This document shows, in pieces, positions 1 to 7,389 of a stretch of 13,194 nucleotides of DNA. Both the position numbers and the translations under genes were made by a program. Location: the NCBI GenBank assembly GCA_028820215.1, contig JAPPKD010000140.1, forward strand, positions 1-13,194, in the 5' to 3' direction. Below the pieces are notes generated by a model. It was not told the DNA's origin, did no database searches, and worked only from the letters and a program-made list of their open reading frames with translations. The stretch comes from Spirochaetaceae bacterium (GTDB lineage: Bacteria > Spirochaetota > Spirochaetia > SZUA-6 > Bin103). Positions within the stretch are counted from its first letter, which is position 1. Each line of letters begins with the position of its first letter.

Positions 1-61
1 CTCGGCTTCAACTTGGTCCCGGAGACTGCCTGATTCTGCTTGTTTCTAAGGAGGCATTGCG

Positions 62-124
62 ATGACTTCGCGAATGCATGCCCCATGCGCCTCTGCCCGG
101 TCGGCTATACTTCGCGGGCGATGA
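62..124 (+). CDS. Possible 20-aa leader peptide overlapping the desulfhydrase start
   Basis: A near-perfect Shine-Dalgarno (TAAGGAGG, 47-54) sits 7 nt before an ATG at 62. The reading frame gives 20 residues and ends in a TGA at 122-124 that overlaps the ATG at 121 as ATGA. The downstream gene has no good ribosome-binding site of its own, so translational coupling through this short ORF would explain how it is translated. The peptide has one cysteine and four arginines and resembles nothing I recognise. In a second frame the window also opens with 20 codons ending in TGA at 63-65, again overlapping ATG 62 as ATGA. That may be the tail of an upstream gene, but all frames are open there for a while. 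A chance ORF is possible. Confidence 0.3.
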   Translation: MTSRMHAPCASARSAILRGR

Positions 125-1194
125 GCACCTCCGGAATCGAGCGCCTGAACGATCTGCCCCAGCGGCCCTATCTGCCCGCTCCGTCGCCGCTGCAGAGGAT
201 GGAACGGCTCTCGGAGTTGCTCGGCGGCCCGGATCTGCTGATCAAGCGCGACGACACGCTGCCGCTGGCGCTGGGCGGCAACAAGGTTCGCAAGCTGACG
301 TACGTGGTGGCGGACGCCCTGGCGCAGGGCGCCGACACGCTGATCACCACCGGCGCCATCCAGTCCAACCACTGCCTGCTGACGCTGGCGGCAGCCAACC
401 GGGAAGGCCTGTCCTGCCGGCTGGTGCTGGAGGAGCGGGTTCCCGGCACCTACAACCCGGAGGCGAGCGGCAACAACTTCCTGTACCGGCTGCTTGGAGC
501 GGAGGGCATCGACGTCGTCGAACGCGGCGGTTCCGCGGACGGCATGCGGCGGGCGGAGGCTGCCGCCCGCGCGGAGGGCCGCACGCCGTACGTGATACCG
601 GGCGGCGCCTCGAATCCGCTGGGCGGGTGCGGCTACGCGTCGTGCGCCGTGGAGCTGCTGGACCAATGCGAGGAGATGGGAGTGACCGCCGACCGGATCG
701 TCTGCGCGTCCGGCAGCGGCGGGACCCATGCCGGCCTGGTGGCCGGGCTGATCGCCGCCGGCTCCGGCATCGAGGTCACCGGCATCAACGTGAGCCGGTC
801 GCGAGCCGAACAGGAGCCGCACGTCACCGAGCTCACCGAGGCGATCCTGGCCTTCCTGGGCGTCGACGCCGCGGCCGCGGCGGATCGGGTGACCTGCCGG
901 GACGAGTGGCTCGGCCCCGGCTACTCCCTGCCGTCCGCCGAGATGCTGGAAGCGGTCACGATGGTAGCGCGGACGCAGGGAATCGTCCTCGACCCGGTGT
1001 ACACGGGCAAGGCGATGGCTGGGTTGATCGGCTTGATCCGCGGTGGCGAGTTGCACGCCGGTCAGACGGTGGTATTCCTGCACACCGGCGGCACCTCCGC
1101 CCTGTTCGCCAATCGAGGCATGTTCACCTCGGCCCTGGCGGACGCCGGCCACGACGGCCGCCGGGGCGAACTGGCAGCGGCCGGCAGCCCGTGA
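121..1194 (+). CDS. dcyD: D-cysteine desulfhydrase / L-cysteate sulfo-lyase family PLP enzyme
   Basis: A 357-residue cytoplasmic fold-type II PLP enzyme of the ACC deaminase/D-cysteine desulfhydrase group (COG2515). Visible family marks are IKRDD near the N-terminus, the PLP-lysine motif GGNKVRK, the substrate-region motif GAIQSNH, the phosphate-binding glycine run SGSGGTHAG, LDPVYTGKAMAGL, and the C-terminal FLHTGGTSALF. Known members release pyruvate and ammonia with sulfide (D-cysteine, DcyD) or with sulfite (L-cysteate, CuyA), or deaminate ACC. The residues seen here do not settle the substrate, and the symbol marks family resemblance to E. coli DcyD. The ATG at 121 is preferred over an in-frame TTG at 40 because the family similarity begins just after it and the upstream 27 codons look unrelated. 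The link to the glycan genes downstream is only by position. Confidence 0.88.
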   Translation: MSTSGIERLNDLPQRPYLPAPSPLQRMERLSELLGGPDLLIKRDDTLPLALGGNKVRKLTYVVADALAQGADTLITTGAIQSNHCLLTLAAANREGLSCRLVLEERVPGTYNPEASGNNFLYRLLGAEGIDVVERGGSADGMRRAEAAARAEGRTPYVIPGGASNPLGGCGYASCAVELLDQCEEMGVTADRIVCASGSGGTHAGLVAGLIAAGSGIEVTGINVSRSRAEQEPHVTELTEAILAFLGVDAAAAADRVTCRDEWLGPGYSLPSAEMLEAVTMVARTQGIVLDPVYTGKAMAGLIGLIRGGELHAGQTVVFLHTGGTSALFANRGMFTSALADAGHDGRRGELAAAGSP

Positions 1195-1207
1195 GCGGCA
1201 GCGAGCC

Positions 1208-3577
1208 CTGACGAACTGGACCATCCACCTGGGTCCGCGCGCCACGCGTGCGGACCGTAGCGCCGCGGAGTTGATCGGCGCGGCGTTCGCCGCCGCGGGA
1301 GCAACCAGCAGACTTGAGGCCGGAGACCGCCCGGAGGGGGACGTCGTCGTCGCCGGCACCTCGGCCACTAACCCGCGGATCGCCGATCTGGTGCGGAGCG
1401 GCGCCGTCGACGTGTCTCCGGTGCAGCCGTCCACCCCCGAGGAGGGGTTCCACCTTCGCCTGCTGGCGGACGGCGGCAGGCGACTGCTGGCCGTGGCGGG
1501 CACCGGACCGTTGGGCGTGCTGTACGGCGCCGACGAGCTGGCCGCGCGCATCGCCGAGGCCGGGACCGCCGACCCCGGCGCCCTGGAGGGGCTGGATGAG
1601 CGTGACGGCCCACACTTCGCCCTGCGCGCATTCAAGATGGTGCCGCCGCTCAGCGACCGCTACGTCGCATCGCGCCGCCTGAATGCCGTCTACCTGCCGA
1701 CGTGGATGCCGGTCGGCACCGACTTCGCCGGCATTCACGCCGGCCTGCGGGTGATGGCGGAGCTCGCCGGCGTCACGCCGGACGACTGGCCGAAGCTGCA
1801 ATGGTGGGAGCAACGCAGCTACCGCGGCCGATTCCCGCACCTGCAGCAACCGCCGGCCGAGATCGAACGGCAGGTGGGCGCGTATCGCCGCCGCCTGGCC
1901 GAGCTTCGCGAGCTGGGCGTGCAGGTGTTCCTCAGCCGCTACGAATGGGGCTTTCCGATCCTGACGCTGGCGCGTACGCATTACGCCCGTGAAGTGGTGA
2001 CGGGGGACATCGACGCCGGCAAGGAGATCTCGCTCTGTCTGTCCTCCGAACGGATGCAGCAGATCGTCCGCTTGACGTACGAGCGCACCTTCGAGCTGTT
2101 CCCGGAGCTCTCCGGGGTCGTCGTGTACACCTCCGCGGAGGGCGGCTTCGGATCGCCGTGCGGATGCGAATGCTGTACCGACGCCCTGCGGCGCTACGAA
2201 GCGGACCTGCCGGCCGGCTTCCGCATCGGCGGACCGCGTGCGGCGCGCGGCAGCTCCGCCGTGCGGTTCTTCCACACCTGGGCATTCGATCTGGTCCACG
2301 CCGCCGTCAAGCGAATCCGGCCGGACGCGGAGGTGGTGCGCAACGTCTGGGACTTTCAGCCGATCAAGTCGCCGCTGGCGGCCGAGTACGTCGATCGCCA
2401 GACCCCGCCGGACGTGATCTTCATGCCCTACACGGTGTCGACCGACACCAACCTGCGCGAGGATCCCAACCCGCAGATCACCGGATGGACCGGCCGCGGC
2501 CGGCGGGTGGTTCCCAAGATGTGCCAACTGGTAGAGCTGCATCCGCGCTCAGGCTGCTTTCCCAACGACATGGTGGACCGCGTCGCCCGCTTCTACCGCG
2601 ACTGGGGCCGCGCCGGCGTGCACGGCGTCGTCCTGCACGGCGGCTGGCTGCCGGGCGAGCGGTTCGGCGACTACGAAGCCATGGAGGACAACATCGGCTT
2701 CGGGATCAACCTGGACCTGCACTGGAGGCTGCTCTGGAATCCGTTCCGGGACGACGTGGAGCTCCTCAAGGAGCGCTGGCTGGAGCGGAACTTCGGCGCC
2801 GGAGCGCGCGACGTGGCCGGCCGTTGCCTGCAGCGGGCCGGGCGGATCTACCGCCTGGGTCCGCAGGTCCACGTGGCCGGCGATCCGACCTACCGGGACT
2901 ACCAGGGATACGCGGCCAAGGCGGACGGGGTGGGCGGCGACGCCGGATTCCTCTACCCGTTCGGCTTCGACATGCTGCTCCTGAACGACAAGCTCACCCA
3001 CAAGTTCCTGGCCAATCCCGCGTTCATGCACCGCGAGTTCGTCTACAACTACCAGGAGTATCCGCGCTTCCAGCGCGACCTGGCGGACGCCTTGAACTGG
3101 CTCGATAAGAACGTCGCGGAGCTGGAGGAGATCCTCGTCGCAGGCGCTGCCGACGTCGACCGCGAGCGGGTCGCCGCCCTGGCCGAGTGGTTTCGGGTCG
3201 AGCGCCGGTTTCTGTACGGCATCGATCTGCTCTACCAGGGAGAGGAGCTCTATCTGATCCGCGGCGCATGGGCAGAGGCGGCGGACGCCTATGGACGGTC
3301 GCACGCCATGCTGCGCGAGTCGCTCGTCCGCTGGGGCCGGATCGCCATCGAGCAGGCGGTGTGGCCGTTCTCAACCGGAGGCCACTTCTACCCGTATAGA
3401 GGCGCCCCGCCGGACCCGGAGGGGGCGTGGCTGGAAGGCGACGTGTTCGGCGTCTTCCTGCGCTGGCTCGCCGCCCGGAGCGCCGACCCGCGCGGACCCG
3501 ACGTGATCGGCACGTACGAGTCGGGTCCCCGACACTTCCTGGCCGGCCTGCGCCGATTTCGCTGGCCGATGGAGTGA
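1208..3577 (+). CDS. Large glycoside-hydrolase-like protein (alpha-glucuronidase/GH20-like architecture)
   Basis: About 789 residues with no signal peptide, so probably cytoplasmic. The first ~115 residues look like the small alpha/beta domain that precedes the barrel in alpha-glucuronidases and GH20 hexosaminidases: a beta strand WTIHLGP, a helix, then GPLGVLYGADELAARI. Residues about 130-500 look like a TIM barrel rich in aromatic and acidic residues. They include YTSAEGG (Glu ~311) followed by a CGCECC cluster (~318-323), a cysteine-rich feature of this broader group, and later VVLHGGW. The rest is mainly helical. No family can be fixed. The start is unclear: the frame opens at a GTG at 1043, deep inside the previous gene, where the residues are not protein-like. 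The first domain needs a start near 1191-1211, but only CTG 1208 is in frame there, and the next candidate is TTG 1271. A GTG at 1191 overlapping the previous stop is one base out of frame. Confidence 0.72.
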   Translation: MTNWTIHLGPRATRADRSAAELIGAAFAAAGATSRLEAGDRPEGDVVVAGTSATNPRIADLVRSGAVDVSPVQPSTPEEGFHLRLLADGGRRLLAVAGTGPLGVLYGADELAARIAEAGTADPGALEGLDERDGPHFALRAFKMVPPLSDRYVASRRLNAVYLPTWMPVGTDFAGIHAGLRVMAELAGVTPDDWPKLQWWEQRSYRGRFPHLQQPPAEIERQVGAYRRRLAELRELGVQVFLSRYEWGFPILTLARTHYAREVVTGDIDAGKEISLCLSSERMQQIVRLTYERTFELFPELSGVVVYTSAEGGFGSPCGCECCTDALRRYEADLPAGFRIGGPRAARGSSAVRFFHTWAFDLVHAAVKRIRPDAEVVRNVWDFQPIKSPLAAEYVDRQTPPDVIFMPYTVSTDTNLREDPNPQITGWTGRGRRVVPKMCQLVELHPRSGCFPNDMVDRVARFYRDWGRAGVHGVVLHGGWLPGERFGDYEAMEDNIGFGINLDLHWRLLWNPFRDDVELLKERWLERNFGAGARDVAGRCLQRAGRIYRLGPQVHVAGDPTYRDYQGYAAKADGVGGDAGFLYPFGFDMLLLNDKLTHKFLANPAFMHREFVYNYQEYPRFQRDLADALNWLDKNVAELEEILVAGAADVDRERVAALAEWFRVERRFLYGIDLLYQGEELYLIRGAWAEAADAYGRSHAMLRESLVRWGRIAIEQAVWPFSTGGHFYPYRGAPPDPEGAWLEGDVFGVFLRWLAARSADPRGPDVIGTYESGPRHFLAGLRRFRWPME

Positions 3578-3604
3578 GCGAAGCGAACCTCACTCGAAGA
3601 GTGA
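3572..3604 (+). promoter_or_regulatory. Mutually exclusive stem-loops at the glycosidase stop codon
   Basis: GAGTGAG (3572-3578, spanning the TGA stop) is a perfect inverted repeat of CTCACTC (3589-3595). The same CTCACTC can instead pair, through TCACTC (3590-3595), with GAGTGA (3599-3604) across a GAA loop. The two stems share one arm, so only one can form at a time. A ribosome terminating at 3575-3577 would cover the first arm and favour the second stem. This layout is compatible with attenuation or readthrough control before the transporter genes, but no U-tract follows it. Confidence 0.4.
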
Positions 3605-3607
3605 ATA

Positions 3608-3625
3608 GCCGGCGCGCTTGCCGGC
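3608..3625 (+). promoter_or_regulatory. GC-rich hairpin in the glycosidase-transporter spacer
   Basis: GCCGGC (3608-3613), a GCGCTT loop, then GCCGGC (3620-3625) form a perfect 6-bp stem a few bases after the preceding stem-loop. No run of T follows, so it is not a classical intrinsic terminator. It may act as an mRNA 3'-end or processing barrier in the 99-nt spacer before the binding-protein gene. The rest of the spacer holds only a weak promoter candidate and the Shine-Dalgarno. Confidence 0.35.
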
Positions 3626-3646
3626 CGTACGGATGGCGGATAGGGT
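3618..3646 (+). promoter_or_regulatory. Weak sigma70-like promoter candidate before the binding-protein gene
   Basis: TTGCCG (3618-3623) and TAGGGT (3641-3646) are 17 nt apart and resemble -35 and -10 boxes with four and three of six consensus bases. It would start transcription roughly 25 nt before the binding-protein ATG. In GC-rich DNA such matches are common by chance. Confidence 0.18.
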
Positions 3647-3676
3647 CATCCACTGTCCGGTTCAGGAGGTAAACGC

Positions 3677-5347
3677 ATGCGTATCCGCTCCTTCCCGTAC
3701 GTCGTGGTGGCCGTCGTCGCCGCCCTCGCCCTGCCGACCGCGGCACTGGCCAATCCCTCGGCGGAGACGCCGCAGACGGCGGCCGCCGCCGAGTTGGCCG
3801 CGAACAGTTGGGAGACCGACACCAGTCCGGTGACGCTCTCGGTCTACGTCGACTCGCCCACGCAACTCCGCCTGACCACGTTCTGGGGCATCGACCCGGT
3901 GAGCGTGCGCTGGCAGGAAGACACCGGCATCGACCTGGAGTGGGTCATCGCCCCGGACGACTCGCAGGCCAAGCTCAACGTCCTGATCGCCTCCGGCGAC
4001 CTGCCCGACCTCATCCACCTCAGCCAGGAGCTGCCGCAGATCCGCCAGCTCGCCGAGAACGGGCTGGTCTGGAACGTCAGGGAACTCTCGGAGAGCCACG
4101 CTCCCGGCGTCTGGGACTACCTCTGGGAGCGCAACAAGCACGTCATCGTGCACTTCCGCACCCTGTTCGATTCGATGGACCTCTTCATGGTGCCGTTCCA
4201 GCACCTGTCGCAGGACTACTTCGACAGCCCGTACGCGATCCGCGCGTACCAGGGGACGACCGCCCAGGACGTGATCCTCGACGACGCCGGCAACCCCAAC
4301 GTGGGCAGCACCAGCGACTACGTGGACCTGCTGCGCACGGTCAAGGCGGCGCATCCGGATCTCATCCCGGTGCAGTCTTCGCGCAACGCCAGCCCGAGCC
4401 GCGACGGCGATCCACAACTCGTGCAGTCCGCCCTGCCGATCGCCGGACTGAGCCAGCGCTACTTCGACCTCGACGGCACGTGGGTCAAGTACTGGGAGCA
4501 TCCGAACTTCGTCGCGCTCCTGACCTTCGCCAACACGCTCTACACCGAGGGACTGCTCGACCCCACCGAGTTCACCGACGCCAAGAGCGCCCTGAAGGCC
4601 AAGGGCTTCACCGGGCAGGTGTTCTCCGAGCTCTCGCAGGACGCGGACAACATGCCGCGCTGGACGACCAAGATGCAGGAGGTCCATCCGGACCGGACCT
4701 ACGTGATGCTGCCGCATTTCACGCTTCACCCGGGAACGATGCGCTACACGACGGACGCGCTGGGCGGAGGAACCGGCAGCAGCGGCATGATGGTGTCCAC
4801 GTCGTCGAAACACCCCGACCGGGCGATCCGCTTCATCGACTACCTGTATCAGGACGACATACAGCGGATGATCGCCTTCGGCATCGAGGGCCACGGGCAC
4901 ACGATGGAAGACGGCATCCCGCGCTACACGCAGCCGGCGCAGGCAGCGATCGACGCCGCCACCAACGCCGCCGACTTCGGCATCTTCGCCTACAACATCT
5001 GGCGGGACGCCTACTGGTCCGGCGTGCGCACGTTCACCAACGCATCCCCGGAGCTGCAGGACATCCTGGCGACGACCAACGCCACCTACGAGGACCTCTC
5101 GTTCTACCGCGGAGCGGGGAACTTCCCGTCCAACTCCGAGGAGGTGAAGGCGTTCTCGGTGATCAAGGACTTCTATGCCACGGAGGTCATGGAGGTGATC
5201 ACCGGACCGCCCGATCAGGTCGAGTCCCGCCACGCGGCGATGATCGAGTCCATGCACGACCTGGGGCTCGGCGTGCTGAACGCCTACTGGACCGGGCTGT
5301 TCTCCGGCAAGCTGGCGGTGCAGGAACGGTACAGCTCGGACCTATAG
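3677..5347 (+). CDS. Sugar ABC transporter periplasmic solute-binding protein (LplA-type)
   Basis: A 556-residue extracellular solute-binding protein, the high-affinity receptor for an oligosaccharide importer. The start is firm: AGGAGGT (3664-3670) lies 6 nt before the ATG. A signal peptide is plain, with basic MRIR, a hydrophobic core from residue 8, and a likely cut after ALA-25. There is no lipobox cysteine, so it should be a free periplasmic protein. The mature part has the family pattern of a first strand VTLSVYVDSPTQ, then QEDTGIDLEW, then SGDLPDLIHL at the ligand lobe, and late aromatic-rich segments. Its length fits the large Lpl-type receptors that partner with the two permeases downstream. 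A strong hairpin begins in its last codons, which would let it be made in excess over the permeases. The ligand cannot be read from sequence; the neighbours suggest a sulfated or acidic glycan. Confidence 0.9.
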   Translation: MRIRSFPYVVVAVVAALALPTAALANPSAETPQTAAAAELAANSWETDTSPVTLSVYVDSPTQLRLTTFWGIDPVSVRWQEDTGIDLEWVIAPDDSQAKLNVLIASGDLPDLIHLSQELPQIRQLAENGLVWNVRELSESHAPGVWDYLWERNKHVIVHFRTLFDSMDLFMVPFQHLSQDYFDSPYAIRAYQGTTAQDVILDDAGNPNVGSTSDYVDLLRTVKAAHPDLIPVQSSRNASPSRDGDPQLVQSALPIAGLSQRYFDLDGTWVKYWEHPNFVALLTFANTLYTEGLLDPTEFTDAKSALKAKGFTGQVFSELSQDADNMPRWTTKMQEVHPDRTYVMLPHFTLHPGTMRYTTDALGGGTGSSGMMVSTSSKHPDRAIRFIDYLYQDDIQRMIAFGIEGHGHTMEDGIPRYTQPAQAAIDAATNAADFGIFAYNIWRDAYWSGVRTFTNASPELQDILATTNATYEDLSFYRGAGNFPSNSEEVKAFSVIKDFYATEVMEVITGPPDQVESRHAAMIESMHDLGLGVLNAYWTGLFSGKLAVQERYSSDL

Positions 5348-5397
5348 GAATCTGTCGGGTTGGCCGCGCAAGCGGCCGATCCATCAGACTCCTATAG
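5342..5397 (+). promoter_or_regulatory. Long GNRA-capped hairpin after the binding-protein gene
   Basis: The stretch folds on itself almost end to end. The outer arms CTATAGGA (5342-5349) and TCCTATAG (5390-5397) pair perfectly. After one mismatch TCTG/CAGA continues, then a two-pair internal mismatch, then GGGTT/GATCC with wobbles, and finally GGCCGC (5362-5367) and GCGGCC (5372-5377) closing a GCAA tetraloop. The hairpin starts inside the second-last codon and includes the TAG stop (5345-5347). No T-run follows. By analogy with other binding-protein/permease operons, such a hairpin may protect the upstream mRNA from 3' exonucleases or partly stop transcription, setting a high receptor-to-permease ratio. 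Confidence 0.7.
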
Positions 5398-5408
5398 TAG
5401 AGGAAGGG

Positions 5409-5504
5409 ATGGGCCAAAAGCGGAGCCGAAGGCGACGGTTTTGGGGCGCTGAGAGGTTGAGCGCGTCGCAGACATCGACGGATAGCTTGGCCAGCGGCCG
5501 GTGA
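5409..5504 (+). CDS. Possible 31-aa ORF coupled to the first permease
   Basis: ATG 5409 follows GAGG (5400-5403) by 5 nt and opens a 31-codon frame ending in TGA 5502-5504, which overlaps the permease GTG (5501) as GTGA. The peptide is very basic at its N-terminus (QKRSRRRRFW) and is not recognised. The permease has no obvious ribosome-binding site, so re-initiation from this ORF is plausible. The ORF overlaps a 31-nt imperfect hairpin (5414-5444: CCAAAA and TTTTGG outer arms, tandem G-A mismatches, GCC-GAA-GGC tip), so the conserved entity may be the RNA rather than the peptide. Confidence 0.25.
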   Translation: MGQKRSRRRRFWGAERLSASQTSTDSLASGR

Positions 5505-6502
5505 GCGCACCCGCCTACCGGCCGCTGGCGGACACCGGCGTGCGCGCCGGCGGCCTGCGAGCGGGCAGCGGCCTGCCTTCGCTGCGCGAGCGGCTGGCCC
5601 GGGAGCGCAGCCTGCACCTGATGGTGCTGCCATCGATCGCGGTGGCCGTCGTCATCCATTACCTGGCGATGTACGGGCTGATCATCGCCTTCAAGCGCTA
5701 CGACATCTTCCAAGGCATCTGGGCCAGCCCCTGGGCATCACACGGCGGGTTCGAGCACTTCATCGACTTCTTCCGCGCCCCCAACGCGTTCCGTGTGCTG
5801 CGCAACACGGTGGCCATCGCGCTGCTCAAGCTGGCGTTCCTGTCGCTGCCGCCGATGATCCTGGCGATCCTGCTGAACGAGATTCGTGTCATGGCGTTCA
5901 AGCGCATCAGCCAGACCATCTCCTACCTCCCGCACTTCATCTCCTGGGTCGTGATCGGCGGGATCATCTACGACCTGCTGAACCCGTCACGCGGGCTGCT
6001 CAACAAGCTTCTGCTGGGCGCCGGGATCATCGAAGCGCCGATCGACTTTATCTCCACCGATCTGTACTTCTGGCCCCTGATCGTCCTGTCCCACCTGTGG
6101 AAGGAGGTCGGCTGGGCGTCGATCCTCTACCTGGCGGTGATCGCCACCATCGACCCCAACCTGTTCGAGGCTGCCGAGATCGACGGGGCCGGCCGCAGGG
6201 CGAAGACCAGGTGGATCACCTGGCCGCACCTGACGGGGATCTTCATGATCCTGTTCATCCTGCACAGCGGCAAGATCATGTCCGGGTACGGGGACACCTT
6301 CGACCAGGCGTACGTGCTGGGCAACGTCAGCAACCGCGGCGTCTCCGACATCCTGGACACGTACGTCCTGCGGATCGGCCTGGAGAATCTGCGCTTCTCG
6401 TTCGCGACCGCCGTGAACCTCTTCAAGTCCATTCTCAACCTGGGACTGCTGCTGACGGCCAACTACCTCAGCAAACGGCTGACCGAGAAGTCGCTGTTCT
6501 GA
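5501..6502 (+). CDS. Sugar ABC transporter permease, LplB-type
   Basis: A 333-residue inner-membrane subunit of a carbohydrate (CUT1/Lpl-type) ABC importer. A soluble N-terminus of about 40 residues is followed by the first helix and the family signature HYLAMYGLIIAFKRYDIF, then about five more membrane segments. The cytoplasmic loop that docks the ATPase carries the EAA motif EAAEIDGAG (residues 223-231). The GTG at 5501 is the first possible start after an in-frame TAG at 5483-5485. Its stop shares one base with the ATG of the second permease (TGATG), a sign of tight co-translation. No ATPase gene lies nearby, which is common for this type because one shared ATPase serves several importers. 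The symbol is withheld since the substrate is unknown. Confidence 0.92.
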   Translation: MSAPAYRPLADTGVRAGGLRAGSGLPSLRERLARERSLHLMVLPSIAVAVVIHYLAMYGLIIAFKRYDIFQGIWASPWASHGGFEHFIDFFRAPNAFRVLRNTVAIALLKLAFLSLPPMILAILLNEIRVMAFKRISQTISYLPHFISWVVIGGIIYDLLNPSRGLLNKLLLGAGIIEAPIDFISTDLYFWPLIVLSHLWKEVGWASILYLAVIATIDPNLFEAAEIDGAGRRAKTRWITWPHLTGIFMILFILHSGKIMSGYGDTFDQAYVLGNVSNRGVSDILDTYVLRIGLENLRFSFATAVNLFKSILNLGLLLTANYLSKRLTEKSLF

Positions 6503-7368
6503 TGGCCGGCCACGCACGCAGCGAGCGCTCCGGCGACGTGGCGATCTACGCGGCGCTCACCGCGTTCTGCCTCGCCGTCCTCTATCCCTTCTTCTACACC
6601 GTGATCAATTCGCTGAACGCGAACCTGCCGTTCGGGCCGGCGTTCCTCTGGCCGACCCGCTGGACGCTGACCAACTACCGCGTCGTGTTCCGCGACCCCA
6701 GCCTGGCCGGCGCTTTCTCCGTGACCGTCGCCCGCACGCTCGTTGGGGTCGTGCTGGTCACCTGCAACTGCGCCATGGCCGGCTTCGCCCTGCGCAAGAA
6801 GCGCCTGACCTTCAGGAAGCTCTACCTGGCGATCTTGCTGATTCCCGTGTTCTTCCAGGGCGGGCTGATCCCCACCTATCTCAACTACCGGCGCCTGGGG
6901 CTGCTCGACAGCTTCCTGGTGTTCATCATCCCGCAGCTCTTCGCCTTCTTCTATCTGGTCATCTTCATGTCCGGCTTCGACGACATCCCGGACTCGCTGG
7001 AGGAGTCGGCCAAGATGGACGGCGCCGGCTATTTCAGGATCTTCGTGCGCATCTACCTGCCGCTGGCATTGCCCATCCTGGCCACCATCTCCCTGTTCGA
7101 GGGGGTCGCGCAGTGGAACTCCTGGTTCGACTCCGTGTACTTCACCAACTCGCCGGGGCTGATGACACTGCCCGCGCTGCTGGTCCGGGTCGTCAAGGGG
7201 GGAGAGGTCGAGGACTTCCTGCGCGACCCCGAGGCATACCAGATGCAGAACCCCGAAGGCCTCAAGCTGGCGACGATGGTCGTGGCGGTGCTGCCGATCA
7301 CCCTCGCCTATCCGTTCCTGCAGCGGTATTTCGTCAAGGGGCTCACACTCGGGTCGCTCAAGGGATAG
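6502..7368 (+). CDS. Sugar ABC transporter permease, LplC/YtcP-type
   Basis: A 288-residue partner permease of the same importer. Six hydrophobic segments are visible, starting with AIYAALTAFCLAVLYPFFYT. The periplasmic loop FLWPTRWTLTNYRVVF is typical of the second CUT1 subunit. The EAA loop reads EESAKMDGAG (residues 167-176) followed by RIYLPLALP. The characteristic C-terminus FVKGLTLGSLKG closes the protein. A longer open frame extends upstream, but the ATG at 6502, overlapping the previous stop by one base, matches family length and removes a shadow of the first permease. It ends 21 nt before the sulfatase start, consistent with one transcript. Confidence 0.93.
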   Translation: MAGHARSERSGDVAIYAALTAFCLAVLYPFFYTVINSLNANLPFGPAFLWPTRWTLTNYRVVFRDPSLAGAFSVTVARTLVGVVLVTCNCAMAGFALRKKRLTFRKLYLAILLIPVFFQGGLIPTYLNYRRLGLLDSFLVFIIPQLFAFFYLVIFMSGFDDIPDSLEESAKMDGAGYFRIFVRIYLPLALPILATISLFEGVAQWNSWFDSVYFTNSPGLMTLPALLVRVVKGGEVEDFLRDPEAYQMQNPEGLKLATMVVAVLPITLAYPFLQRYFVKGLTLGSLKG

Positions 7369-7389
7369 GCTTCCGGAGGAACTGCACCC

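Noticed and set aside
1043..1207. N-terminal extension of the glycosidase-like protein from GTG 1043
   Set aside because: This part lies inside the desulfhydrase gene in another frame and is rich in Cys, Pro and Arg with no protein-like pattern. It is an open-frame artefact.
46..1635. 529-codon minus-strand frame opposite the desulfhydrase
   Set aside because: A compositional shadow of a gene with unmistakable PLP-enzyme motifs. Its translation shows no recognisable domain.
3662..5257. 531-codon minus-strand frame opposite the binding-protein gene
   Set aside because: Shadow of a gene with a signal peptide, strong Shine-Dalgarno and family pattern. The antisense translation has no domain signature.
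5342..5444. Intrinsic terminator between binding protein and permeases
   Set aside because: Strong hairpins are present but no T-run follows, and the permeases need the same transcript. A stabilising or attenuating role fits better.
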